DNA of 64,000 nt from Streptomyces rishiriensis. Its GTDB lineage: Bacteria > Actinomycetota > Actinomycetes > Streptomycetales > Streptomycetaceae. The stretch lies in the NCBI RefSeq assembly GCF_030815485.1, contig NZ_JAUSWV010000002.1, forward strand, positions 3,100,001 through 3,164,000. The letters are read 5' to 3'. The notes under the pieces are model-generated. The model was not told where the DNA came from. It was given only the letters and a program-made list of their open reading frames with translations, and made no database searches. Below, piece after piece: positions 52,672 to 60,766 of this stretch. The translations under genes were made by a program, and so were the position numbers. Within the stretch, counting starts at the first letter, position 1; each line of letters begins with the position of its first letter.

Positions 52672-54613
52672 GACGCTCAAGAGCGGGACGGGCGCCGGTG
52701 GCGCCGCGGCGGTCCGCCGTCTGCTCCTCGACAATGGCGCGCTGACCGCGCTGATCGTCCTCGTCATCGCCATGTCGGCGTTGTCGGGTGACTTCCTGAC
52801 CACGGACAACCTGCTCAACGTGGGTGTCCAGGCGGCCGTGACCGCCATTCTCGCCTTCGGCGTGACCTTCGTGATCGTCTCGGCGGGCATCGACCTGTCG
52901 GTCGGCTCGGTGGCGGCGCTGTCGGCCACCGTGCTGGCCTGGAGCGCCACACAGCACGGCGTACCGGTGGTGCTCGCACTGGTTCTGGCCGTCGCGACCG
53001 GTATCGCGGCCGGCCTGGTGAACGGTTTCCTCATCGCCTACGGCAAGCTGCCGCCGTTCATCGCGACGCTCGCGATGCTGTCGGTGGCACGCGGTCTGTC
53101 GCTGGTGATCTCCGAGGGATCGCCGATCGCCTTCCCCGACTCGGTGTCCCACCTCGGTGACACGCTCGGCGGCTGGCTGCCGGTGCCGGTGCTCGTGATG
53201 GTCGTGATGGGGCTGATCGCCGCGTTCGTGCTCGGCCGGACCTACATCGGCCGTTCGATGTACGCCATCGGCGGCAACGAGGAGGCGGCGCGCCTCTCCG
53301 GACTGCGGGTGAAGAAGCAGAAGCTCGCGATCTACGCGCTGTCCGGTGTGTTCGCGGCCGCGGCGGGTGTCGTGCTCGCCTCCCGGCTGTCCTCCGCGCA
53401 GCCGCAGGCCGCCGACGGCTACGAACTCGACGCGATCGCCGCGGTCGTCATCGGCGGCGCCTCCCTCGCCGGCGGTACGGGCAAGGCCTCGGGCACCCTG
53501 ATCGGCGCGCTGATCCTGGCGGTGCTGAGGAACGGACTGAACCTGCTGTCCGTCTCCGCCTTCTGGCAGCAGGTCGTCATCGGCGTCGTCATCGCGCTGG
53601 CGGTGCTGCTCGACACGGTGCGCCGCAAGGCGGGGGCGACCCCGATGACGGCCGGGACGGGCAGCGGCGGCGGCAGGGGCCGACAGGCCGCGACGTACGG
53701 TCTCGCGGCCGTGGTCACCGTGGCGATCGTCGGCGCGACCTCCTTCCTGCACGGCGGGAACGGGGCGAGCACGAACCCGAAGGTCGGCCTGGCGCTGTCC
53801 ACGCTCAACAACCCGTTCTTCGTGCAGATCCAGTCGGGCGCGAAGGCCGAGGCGAAGAAGCTGGGCGTGGACCTGACGGTCACCGACGCGCAGAACGACG
53901 CCTCGCAGCAGGCCAACCAGCTGCAGAACTTCACCAGTTCCGGCCTCGACTCGATCATCGTCAACCCGGTGGACTCGGACGCGGCGAGCAACTCGGTGAA
54001 GGCCGCCGACCAGGCGAAGATCCCGGTGATCGCGGTCGACCGGGGCGTCAACAAGGCCACGGTGGACGCGCTGGTCGCCTCCGACAACGTCGCCGGCGGT
54101 GAGCTGGCCGCCAAGACGGTCGCCGAGAAGCTGGGCGGCACCGGCAAGATCGTGATCCTTCAGGGCCAGGCGGGCACCTCCGCGGCGCGGGAGCGGGCGG
54201 AAGGCTTCGCCAAGGGCCTGAAGGCCTACCCCGGCATCCAGGTGCTGGCCCAGCAGCCGGCCGACTTCGACCGCACCAAGGGCCTCGACGTGATGTCGAA
54301 CCTGCTCCAGGCCCACCCGGACGTCCAGGGCGTCATCGCCGCCAACGACGAGATGGCGCTCGGCGCGATCAAGGCGCTGGGCTCCAAGGCCGGCAGGTCC
54401 GTCCAGGTCGTCGGCTTCGACGGCACCCCGGACGGGCTGACGGCGGTCAAGAACGGCACGCTCTACGCGTCCGTGGCGCAGCAGCCGTCCCAGCTGGGCA
54501 GGATCGCGGTGGACAACGCGCTGAAGGCGCTTCAGGGCAAGAAGGTCGAGAAGACGGTGAAGGTGCCGGTGAAGGTGGTCACGAAGGAGAACGTGGCCGG
54601 GTTCAGCGGCTGA
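52661..54613 (+). CDS. rbsC-rbsB: Ribose ABC permease fused to its substrate-binding protein (RbsC-RbsB)
   Basis: A 650-residue fusion. Residues about 20-320 are the RbsC permease (many membrane segments; VSAGIDLSVGSVAALSATVL, GGNEEAARLSGLRV and VIGGASLAGGTGKASGTLIG). A linker and an extra membrane helix (about 343-362) follow, then a type-I periplasmic-binding domain (about 370-650) with LALSTLNNPFFVQIQSGA, QANQLQNFTSSGLD, VDRGVN and FDGTPDGLTAV. The usual free lipoprotein RbsB is thus tethered to its own channel. GTG 52661 follows CTGGAGG. Confidence 0.93.
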   Translation: MAAETLKSGTGAGGAAAVRRLLLDNGALTALIVLVIAMSALSGDFLTTDNLLNVGVQAAVTAILAFGVTFVIVSAGIDLSVGSVAALSATVLAWSATQHGVPVVLALVLAVATGIAAGLVNGFLIAYGKLPPFIATLAMLSVARGLSLVISEGSPIAFPDSVSHLGDTLGGWLPVPVLVMVVMGLIAAFVLGRTYIGRSMYAIGGNEEAARLSGLRVKKQKLAIYALSGVFAAAAGVVLASRLSSAQPQAADGYELDAIAAVVIGGASLAGGTGKASGTLIGALILAVLRNGLNLLSVSAFWQQVVIGVVIALAVLLDTVRRKAGATPMTAGTGSGGGRGRQAATYGLAAVVTVAIVGATSFLHGGNGASTNPKVGLALSTLNNPFFVQIQSGAKAEAKKLGVDLTVTDAQNDASQQANQLQNFTSSGLDSIIVNPVDSDAASNSVKAADQAKIPVIAVDRGVNKATVDALVASDNVAGGELAAKTVAEKLGGTGKIVILQGQAGTSAARERAEGFAKGLKAYPGIQVLAQQPADFDRTKGLDVMSNLLQAHPDVQGVIAANDEMALGAIKALGSKAGRSVQVVGFDGTPDGLTAVKNGTLYASVAQQPSQLGRIAVDNALKALQGKKVEKTVKVPVKVVTKENVAGFSG

Positions 54614-54625
54614 CAGCCGGCCGGC

Positions 54626-54669
54626 GGGCGGACGGCCACCGGGGGAACACCTCCGGTGGCCGTCCGCCC
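54626..54669 (+). terminator. Strong intercistronic hairpin between rbsCB and rbsK
   Basis: A perfect 17-bp stem (54626-54642 with 54653-54669) with a 10-base loop fills most of the 83-base gap. It may be a partial terminator or an mRNA-stabilising element that lowers rbsK/rbsD expression relative to the transporter. Confidence 0.7.
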
Positions 54670-54696
54670 CGAGTCATGTATCAGGGGAGACACTTC

Positions 54697-55683
54697 ATGT
54701 ACGACCACGACCTTCTGGTCGTAGGGTCGGCCAACGCCGACCTGGTGATCGATGTCGAGCGCAGGCCCGCAGCCGGTGAGACGGTGCTCGGTTCCGACCT
54801 GGCCGTCCATCCCGGTGGCAAGGGCGCGAACCAGGCCGTCGCGGCCGCCCGGCTCGGCGCCCGCACGGCCCTGCTGGCCCGGGTCGGCGACGACGCGTAC
54901 GGCCGGCTGCTGCTCGGCTCGCAGCGGGCGGCCGGGGTCGAGACGGCCGGGGTCCTGGTGGGCGGGGCGCCGACGGGCGTCGCGCTGATCACCGTGGACC
55001 CGTCGGGTGACAACAGCATCGTGGTGTCGCCCGGGGCGAACGGGCGGCTGACACCGGCGGACGTCCGCGCGGCCGACGGCCTCCTGCACGCCTCCCGGGT
55101 GGTGTCGGCGCAGCTGGAGATCCCGCTGGAGACGGTCGTTGAGGTGGTGCGGAACCTGGCGCCGGGCAGCCGCTTCGTGCTGAACCCGTCCCCGCCGCGC
55201 CCGTTGCCCGCCGAGGTGCTGGCGGCCTGCGACCCGCTGATCGTCAACGAGCACGAGGCGAAGGTGATCCTCGGCGAGGCGGGCGGGAGCGGGGAGCCCG
55301 AGGACTGGGCGCGGCTGCTGCTCGCGAAGGGGCCGAAGTCGGTGGTCGTGACGCTGGGCGGGGAGGGCGCGCTGGTGGCGTCGGCGGACGGCGTCTCCCG
55401 GGTGCCGTCGGTGAAGGTGGCGGCGGTGGACACCACGGGCGCGGGCGACTCCTTCACGGCGGCGCTGGCCTGGCGGCTGGGCACGGGCTCGTCCCTGGCC
55501 GGGGCGGCGGCGTACGCGGCGCGGGTCGGGGCGGTGGCCGTGACCCGGCGGGGGGCGCAGGAGTCGTTCCCGACGGCCCAGGAGGTCGATGCCCTGTGCG
55601 GCGCCGGCACGGGGGGCGACCCCGCCCCCGGCCCGGAGTCGGACAGCGCGCCCGAGGCCGCTCGGCGAGGTGACGCCCGGTGA
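54697..55683 (+). CDS. rbsK: Ribokinase
   Basis: A 328-residue PfkB-family kinase making ribose 5-phosphate. ATG 54697 is preceded by AGGGGAGA. Motifs: VVGSANADLVIDVERRP, HPGGKGANQAVAAARLG (substrate loop), and DTTGAGDSFTAAL (anion hole and base Asp). The C-terminal 25 residues are a Pro/Glu/Asp tail. It overlaps rbsD by GTGA. Confidence 0.93.
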   Translation: MYDHDLLVVGSANADLVIDVERRPAAGETVLGSDLAVHPGGKGANQAVAAARLGARTALLARVGDDAYGRLLLGSQRAAGVETAGVLVGGAPTGVALITVDPSGDNSIVVSPGANGRLTPADVRAADGLLHASRVVSAQLEIPLETVVEVVRNLAPGSRFVLNPSPPRPLPAEVLAACDPLIVNEHEAKVILGEAGGSGEPEDWARLLLAKGPKSVVVTLGGEGALVASADGVSRVPSVKVAAVDTTGAGDSFTAALAWRLGTGSSLAGAAAYAARVGAVAVTRRGAQESFPTAQEVDALCGAGTGGDPAPGPESDSAPEAARRGDAR

Positions 55684-56069
55684 GGAAGACCGGGATCCTC
55701 AACCGTCATCTCTGCGGAGCACTGGCCGAGTTGGGGCACGGGGACGGGGTGCTGGTGTGCGACGCCGGCATGCCGGTACCGGACGGGCCCCGGGTGGTCG
55801 ACCTCGCGTTCCTGGCGGGGGTGCCGTCGTTCGCGGAGGTGGTCGACGGGCTGCTCGCCGAGCTGGTCGTCGAGGGTGCCACGGCGGCGACGGAGGTCCG
55901 CGAGGCGAACCCGGCGGCGGCCGGGCTGCTGGACGGACACTTTCCCGAGCTGGCCCTGGTCCCGCACGAGGAGCTGAAGAGGCTGTCGGCGGGGGCGCGG
56001 CTGGTGGTGCGCACGGGCGAGGCGCGGCCGTACGCGAACGTGCTGCTCAGGTGCGGGGTGTTCTTCTGA
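55680..56069 (+). CDS. rbsD: D-ribose pyranase
   Basis: A 129-residue RbsD/FucU-type enzyme that interconverts the pyranose and furanose forms of ribose, feeding ribokinase. Catalytic His20 is in GALAELGHGDGVLVCDAG; the C-terminal RTGEARPYANVLLRCGV is the second conserved block. GTG 55680 overlaps rbsK. Last gene of the operon. Confidence 0.93.
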   Translation: MRKTGILNRHLCGALAELGHGDGVLVCDAGMPVPDGPRVVDLAFLAGVPSFAEVVDGLLAELVVEGATAATEVREANPAAAGLLDGHFPELALVPHEELKRLSAGARLVVRTGEARPYANVLLRCGVFF

Positions 56070-56107
56070 GGTCCTGGGGGCTTCCGCGGTGACAGCGGCG
56101 AAAGCTT

Positions 56108-56141
56108 CGAGGGGGTCCGGTCCGTCGACCGGGCCCCCTCG
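56108..56141 (+). terminator. Terminator of the ribose operon
   Basis: A 15-position stem (56108-56122 with 56127-56141, one G-T wobble) and 4-base loop, followed by GGCTTTC, 39 bases past the rbsD stop. Confidence 0.8.
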
Positions 56142-56467
56142 GCTTTCTCCCCTCCGTATCAGAACCCCCGTGATCCCCCCGGATCCCCCTCCAGAAGCCC
56201 TGATGCCATGTACGACACACGTCGGGCGGAAAGGGTTGCACGGCCTCCGGGGATATTTTCGACGGACTTCGGCAAGCGTTCGGCAGACCCCGGAAAGGGA
56301 ACGGAAAAGCGAAGAGAACAGGCCAACGGCACATGCCAAGCGCACTAAACAATTTCGGTGCCTATTCCATCAGTTGTGGTGAACGTCCCAGGTCATCAGG
56401 GTGATGCGCCCGAATCGCCCCGCATGATGACGTCGTCTCCCAAGCCCCTCCCACGAGGAGTACGACC
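56142..56467 (+). other. Promoter region of the lipase-like gene
   Basis: About 330 bases without a gene and with lower GC around 56240-56380 than its surroundings. It should carry the promoter for the gene at 56468; no single -35/-10 pair stands out. Confidence 0.45.
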
Positions 56468-57676
56468 ATGTCGGAAACGGCCGAGCCCAACGTCGGTACG
56501 TTCACCCTCGCCGATCCGCTGACCACCGCACCGGCGGAACCGGTCGAGGTACCGGACCACGCCGAGTGGTCCCTGCCGAACGGCTTCGCCTGGGTCTTCC
56601 CCGCCGACGGCAACACCACCGGCGATGTCGTCCGGCCCGTGATCATGGCCGACGGCTTCAACCTCGGCCGCAGCGAACTGGACAAGACGTACCAGGGACT
56701 GGAAAGCGGCTACAAGTTCATCAGCGAGCTGCACCGGCGCGGCAGGGACGTGATCCTCCTCGGCTTCGAGGAGCGCAGCGCGTCCATCCTGGACAACGCT
56801 CGGGCGGCCGAAGCGGCCATCATGCAAACCGTCAGCCATCGTCGGGGCGACGCCAGGCTGGTCGTCGGCGGGTTCAGCATGGGCGGCATCGTCACCCGCT
56901 ACGCGCTGGCCGACCTGGAGAGGAAGCGGATGGACCACCAGACCGCGCTGTACTTCTCCTACGACAGCCCGCACCGCGGCGCCTCCATCCCCGTCGGCGT
57001 GCAGGCGTTCTCGCACTTCATCCCGTTCCCGAACGACTTCGCGAGGCAGATGAACAGCCCGGCGGCGCGTCAGATGCTGTGGCGGCACTACGACAAGGAC
57101 ACCAAGAAGATCGGGGTCGCTCCGGAGCGCACGGAGTTCCTGGACGCCCTGAACCGGCTCGGCGGCTGGCCCCAGATCCCGATGAAGATCGCCGTCGCCA
57201 ACGGCCGCGGTGACGGGGTCGGCCTGCCGGACGTGAAGCCCGGCGAGGTCGCGCTCCGCGTGGACCGGATCTACCCCGGCACCACCTTCTACACCCAGGC
57301 CCAGGGCGACGATGTGACGGCCGCCTATCTCAACCGGCGGTTCCCGAAGGCCGAGGAGACCATCACCACCAGCGGCTTCCCGGAGCTGGACGGCGCGCCG
57401 GGCGGCACGCTGCACACCTACAAGATCCTCGCCGACACACTGCGCAAGCTCGGCGGCACGGTGGACCTGCGGCACGAGGACGTGTGCTTCGTGCCGTCGG
57501 TGAGCGCGGTCGCCGTCCGCGACATCGAGACGCAGAGCGACCTGTACGTGAGCATCGACGGACTGTCGCCGGACGAGAGCGAGTTGGACGATTTCCTCTG
57601 TTCGCCGACGACCACCGCACACACGGCGATCACCGCTGAACTCTGCACCTGGCTGATGGACCGCCTGCCCGACTGA
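56468..57676 (+). CDS. Alpha/beta hydrolase, lipase/esterase-like
   Basis: A 402-residue protein. ATG 56468 follows CACGAGGAGTACGACC. The fold is suggested by RPVIMADGFNLGRSELDK (oxyanion region), DVILLGFEERSASILDNA and the nucleophile elbow VGGFSMGGIVTRYALADL (Ser in GFSMGG); FSYDSPHRGASIPVG follows as in lipases. A late His in THTYKILAD-like or HEDVCF segments may complete the triad. No signal peptide is visible. It stands alone between two terminators. Confidence 0.8.
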   Translation: MSETAEPNVGTFTLADPLTTAPAEPVEVPDHAEWSLPNGFAWVFPADGNTTGDVVRPVIMADGFNLGRSELDKTYQGLESGYKFISELHRRGRDVILLGFEERSASILDNARAAEAAIMQTVSHRRGDARLVVGGFSMGGIVTRYALADLERKRMDHQTALYFSYDSPHRGASIPVGVQAFSHFIPFPNDFARQMNSPAARQMLWRHYDKDTKKIGVAPERTEFLDALNRLGGWPQIPMKIAVANGRGDGVGLPDVKPGEVALRVDRIYPGTTFYTQAQGDDVTAAYLNRRFPKAEETITTSGFPELDGAPGGTLHTYKILADTLRKLGGTVDLRHEDVCFVPSVSAVAVRDIETQSDLYVSIDGLSPDESELDDFLCSPTTTAHTAITAELCTWLMDRLPD

Positions 57677-57699
57677 CCTGCCCCCAGCCAGACACCATC

Positions 57700-57739
57700 G
57701 GGGCCGCCCCTCCGCTCACAGCCGCGGAGGGGCGGCCCC
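57700..57739. terminator. Bidirectional terminator
   Basis: A perfect 16-bp stem (57700-57715 with 57724-57739), 8-base loop, followed by TTCG on the plus strand. It lies between the convergent hydrolase and GntR genes. Confidence 0.85.
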
Positions 57740-57743
57740 TTCG

Positions 57744-58025
57744 TCACACCTCGGGGGCGGGCGGCAGGGGGTCGGAGACGAACGACCCCCGGGCGCGCAC
57801 GGTCACCACCAGCCCCCTGTCCCGAAGGATGTCCAGAGCGCGGCGGACCGTGCCCGGACCGACTTTGTGCTCGTGCGTCATGGTCAGTTCGCCCGGCAGC
57901 CGCGTGCCCGGCGGGTAGTCGCCGGAACGAATCTTCCGTTCGATGATCGCGGCGAGCTGTTCATAGACGTACTGCGGCGAATCGGGGCTGATCTTGTCCA
58001 CCCGTCGACCGTATGACGCCACCAT
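57744..58025 (-). CDS. Small GntR-family regulator
   Basis: About 93 residues: a winged HTH only (QYVYEQLAAIIERKIRSGDY, PPGTRLPGELTMTHEHKVGP, GTVRRALDILRDRGLVV). There is no ligand domain. The start is uncertain: ATG 58025, GTG 58001 (VDKISPD) and TTG 58055 are all in frame and none has a good ribosome site. Three phased 10-bp repeats immediately upstream look like its operator. Divergent from two small genes. Confidence 0.83.
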   Translation of the reverse strand: MVASYGRRVDKISPDSPQYVYEQLAAIIERKIRSGDYPPGTRLPGELTMTHEHKVGPGTVRRALDILRDRGLVVTVRARGSFVSDPLPPAPEV

Positions 58026-58043
58026 CCACCACGCATTACTTAG

Positions 58044-58073
58044 TACTACTACCAACCACTACCTACTACTACC
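58044..58073. repeat. Three phased 10-bp direct repeats, likely GntR operator
   Basis: TACTACTACC at 58044-58053, AACCACTACC at 58054-58063 and TACTACTACC at 58064-58073 are head to tail, one per helical turn. They lie at the start of the GntR gene and upstream of the divergent small-protein pair, so they may control both. Confidence 0.65.
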
Positions 58074-58105
58074 GTGACGGAGGTAGAGTTCGGCGAAACG
58101 AAGAC

Positions 58106-58141
58106 GCCCCGGCAGGAAGGTGAAAGCTTCCACGCCGGGGC
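58106..58141 (+). promoter_or_regulatory. Leader hairpin before the small-protein pair
   Basis: GCCCCGGC (58106-58113) pairs with GCCGGGGC (58134-58141); inside, GGAAG pairs with CTTCC. It ends 11 bases before the AGGAG ribosome site of the gene at 58166. It may be an attenuator or an RNA-stabilising leader. Confidence 0.45.
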
Positions 58142-58165
58142 TGAGCCGACACTAGGAGTCGACCT

Positions 58166-58462
58166 GTGCGCAGCCTACTGGCCGCGATCCTGAGCCTGTT
58201 CCTGCCGCCTCGCGGAGCGCACCGCGCCCCCGGCGTCGCGGTGTTCCCGACCGCCTGTCCGGGCGTCTCCGCGCACCGGACGCGGCCGCACCCCGCCGAC
58301 GTGATCCTCGTCGACGGCCTGCCCCTGGTCAGGCCGTACCTCGCCGTCTGGGAACGCGAACGCGACGCCCGGGAACGCAGGCAGCTCCAGCGGGAGCGGC
58401 GCCGCGCGGCGGTGCTGGCCACCCTCGGACAGGACTACGTCCCCACGGAGGCCGCCGCATGA
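58166..58462 (+). CDS. Small protein of unknown function
   Basis: A 98-residue protein with GTG 58166 after AGGAGTCGAC. It has a short hydrophobic N-terminus (RSLLAAILSLFLPP) and an Arg/Glu-rich helix near the C-terminus (AVWERERDARERRQLQRERR), probably coiled. I do not recognise the family. Coupled by ATGA to the next gene and divergent from a GntR regulator, an arrangement I have seen in several Streptomyces genomes. Confidence 0.65.
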   Translation: MRSLLAAILSLFLPPRGAHRAPGVAVFPTACPGVSAHRTRPHPADVILVDGLPLVRPYLAVWERERDARERRQLQRERRRAAVLATLGQDYVPTEAAA

Positions 58463-58719
58463 GCACACGGCGCTTCCGCAGCCTCGGCGTCGACCCCGCC
58501 ACCGGCAAGGAGGCCTTCGTGATCGCGCGCCCCGGCGGTCTCCTCGAAGAACTGGCCGACACGCACGCCCTGAAGGCCGCAGCCGTCCTGGTGACGGTCG
58601 TCGGCGCCGTGCTGGAGGCGGGCAGGTCGTCCGAGGCCGAACTCGCCGCCTTCGTACCGTCCCTGCACGCGGCGCTCGAGGAATGCGTCGGCATCATGGC
58701 GGCGGACCGGGAGCGCTGA
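58459..58719 (+). CDS. Small protein of unknown function
   Basis: An 86-residue soluble protein. It begins STRRFRSLGVDPATGKEAFV and continues as mostly helix (HALKAAAVLVTVVGAVLEAG). No motif recognised. The ATG at 58459 overlaps the previous stop. Confidence 0.65.
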   Translation: MSTRRFRSLGVDPATGKEAFVIARPGGLLEELADTHALKAAAVLVTVVGAVLEAGRSSEAELAAFVPSLHAALEECVGIMAADRER

Positions 58720-58732
58720 CGCAGCGGGCCAC

Positions 58733-58759
58733 CGGGCGCCGGAGTCAGTCCGGCGCCCG
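58733..58759. terminator. Bidirectional hairpin
   Basis: A perfect 11-bp stem (58733-58743 with 58749-58759) and 5-base loop between convergent genes. Confidence 0.75.
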
Positions 58760-58775
58760 GCGGGCCACGGGTCCG

Positions 58776-59615
58776 TCAGCCGGCCGTGTGCTTCACGAAG
58801 CGTTCCGCCGTCTCGGCGAGCACTTCCCTGCCGTCGCGGGCCCACAGGGCGTCGTTGAACAGTTCGACCTCGATCGCGCCCGTGTAGCCGGCCGTCTCCA
58901 CATAGGTCCGCCATTCGCGCATGTCGATCGCGCCGTCGCCGATCTGGCCCCGGCCGTTCAGGACGCCCTCGGGCAACGGGGTGGTCCAGTCGGCCAGTTG
59001 GAAGGTGTGGATACGGCCGGACGCGCCCGCCCGGGCGATCTGGGCGGGGGCCTGGTCGTCCCACCAGATGTGGTACGTGTCGACCGTGACGCCGACCTGG
59101 TGGGCCGGGAAGCGTTCCGCGAGGTCGAGGGCCTGCGTGAGGGTCGAGACCACACAGCGGTCGGAGGCGAACATGGGGTGCAGTGGCTCGATGGCCAGCT
59201 TCACCCCGTGGTCCTCGGCGTAGGGGCCGAGGACGGACAGGGCGTCGGCGATGCGCTCGCGGGCGCCGTGCAGGTCCTTGGAGCCGGCGGGCAGGCCGCC
59301 GGAGACCAGGACCAGCACCTCGGTGCCGAGCGTCACGGCCTCGTCCACGGCCCGGCGGTTGTCGGCCAGGGCGGCCGCCCGTTCGTCCTGGTCGAGCGCC
59401 GTGAGGAAGCCGCCGCGGCACAGCGTCGTCACCGTCAGGCCGGCGTCACGGACCAGTGCGGCCGTCCGCTCCACGCCGTACGTCTGCACCGGCTCGCGCC
59501 ACAGGCCCACGTTCGTCACACCCAGGTCACCGCAGGCGGCGACCAGTTCGGGCAGCGACAGCTGCTTCACCGTCATCTGGTTGATGGAGAAGCGGGTCAG
59601 ATCCGGGTCGCTCAC
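58776..59615 (-). CDS. Sugar phosphate isomerase/epimerase-like TIM barrel
   Basis: A 279-residue protein of the xylose-isomerase-like fold. It begins TRFSINQMTVKQLSLPELVA; metal-ligand candidates are Glu in KLAIEPLHPMF, Asp/His in VGVTVDTYHIWWDD, His in IHTFQLADW and Glu in AIEVELFND. The substrate is unknown. ATG 59615 overlaps the stop of the DUF993 gene (ATGA); it is the last of three coupled genes. Confidence 0.87.
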   Translation of the reverse strand: MSDPDLTRFSINQMTVKQLSLPELVAACGDLGVTNVGLWREPVQTYGVERTAALVRDAGLTVTTLCRGGFLTALDQDERAAALADNRRAVDEAVTLGTEVLVLVSGGLPAGSKDLHGARERIADALSVLGPYAEDHGVKLAIEPLHPMFASDRCVVSTLTQALDLAERFPAHQVGVTVDTYHIWWDDQAPAQIARAGASGRIHTFQLADWTTPLPEGVLNGRGQIGDGAIDMREWRTYVETAGYTGAIEVELFNDALWARDGREVLAETAERFVKHTAG

Positions 59616-60766
59616 TGGGTCACTCCGTACAGGGCGAGCAGGTTCCTCATCCGTTCCTCGGCGAGCTTGGGGTCCGGGAACAGCCCCAGGCCGTCGGCGA
59701 GTTCGTAGGCGCGGGCGAAGTGCGGGAGGGAACGGGCCGACTGGAGGCCGCCGACCATCGTGAAGTGCGCCTGGTGACCGGCCAGCCAGGCCAGGAACAC
59801 CACGCCCGTCTTGTAGAAGCGGGTGGGGGCCTGGAACAGGTGGCGGGACAACTCGACGGTGGGGTCGAGGAGTTCGCGGAACCCGGCCGTGTTACCCGTG
59901 TCGAGGACCCGGACCGCCTCCGCCGCCAGCGGGCCCAGCGGGTCGAAGATGCCGAGGAGGGCGTGGCTGAAGCCCTTCTCGTCGCCCGCGATGAGCTCGG
60001 GGTAGTTGAAGTCGTCGCCCGTGTAGCAGCGGACGCCCTGCGGCAGCCTGCGGCGGATGTCGATCTCCCGCTGGGCGTCCAGCAGCGAGACCTTGATGCC
60101 CTCCACCTTGTCGGGGTGGGCGGCGACGACCTCCAGGAAGGTGTCGGTGGCCGCGTCCAGGTCGCTCGCCCCCCAGTAACCCTCCAGCGCGGGGTCGAAC
60201 ATCGGGCCCAGCCAGTGCAGGACCACCGGCTCCGAGGACTGGCGCAGGAGGTGTCCGTAGACCTCGAGGTAGTCCTCGGGACCCGACGCGGCCGCCGCCA
60301 GGGCCCGGGACGCCATCAGGATGGCCCGCGCGCCGGAGGCCTCGACGAGGGCGAGCTGCTCCTCGTAGGCCGATCGGACCTCGGCGAGGGCCGCCGGGCC
60401 GGTCAGCTGGTCGGTGCCCACCCCGCAGGCGATGAGGCCGCCCACCGACCTGGCCTCGGCGGCCGACCGGCGGATCAGCTCCGCCGCGCCGGCCCAGTCC
60501 AGGCCCATGCCGCGCTGGGCGGTGTCCATCGCCTCGGCGACGCCGAGTCCGTGGGACCACAGGTGGCGGCGGAAGGCGAGGGTGGCGTCCCAGTCGATCG
60601 CCGCGGGCGAGTCGGGCGTGGTGTCGGCGAACGGGTCCGCGACGACGTGCGCCGCCGAGAAGACCGTACGGGAGGTGAAGGGCGCGCCGGTGGTGAGCGC
60701 GAGGGGCTCGGTGCGGGGCTCGTAGCCGCGCAGGGTCCCGTCGGCGCCGGGGAGCCGGATCGTCAC
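59612..60766 (-). CDS. DUF993-family protein (aldolase-like)
   Basis: A 384-residue protein. GTG 60766 overlaps the previous stop (GTGA). FSAAHVVADPFADTTPDSPA, AEAMDTAQRGMGLDWAGAAE, VVLHWLGPMFDPALEGYWG and GIKVSLLDAQREIDIRRRLP resemble the family I know as DUF993, related to dihydrodipicolinate-synthase barrels; the Lys of GIKVSLLD is a candidate Schiff-base residue. It probably cleaves or dehydrates the product of the neighbouring dehydrogenase. Confidence 0.85.
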   Translation of the reverse strand: MTIRLPGADGTLRGYEPRTEPLALTTGAPFTSRTVFSAAHVVADPFADTTPDSPAAIDWDATLAFRRHLWSHGLGVAEAMDTAQRGMGLDWAGAAELIRRSAAEARSVGGLIACGVGTDQLTGPAALAEVRSAYEEQLALVEASGARAILMASRALAAAASGPEDYLEVYGHLLRQSSEPVVLHWLGPMFDPALEGYWGASDLDAATDTFLEVVAAHPDKVEGIKVSLLDAQREIDIRRRLPQGVRCYTGDDFNYPELIAGDEKGFSHALLGIFDPLGPLAAEAVRVLDTGNTAGFRELLDPTVELSRHLFQAPTRFYKTGVVFLAWLAGHQAHFTMVGGLQSARSLPHFARAYELADGLGLFPDPKLAEERMRNLLALYGVTQ

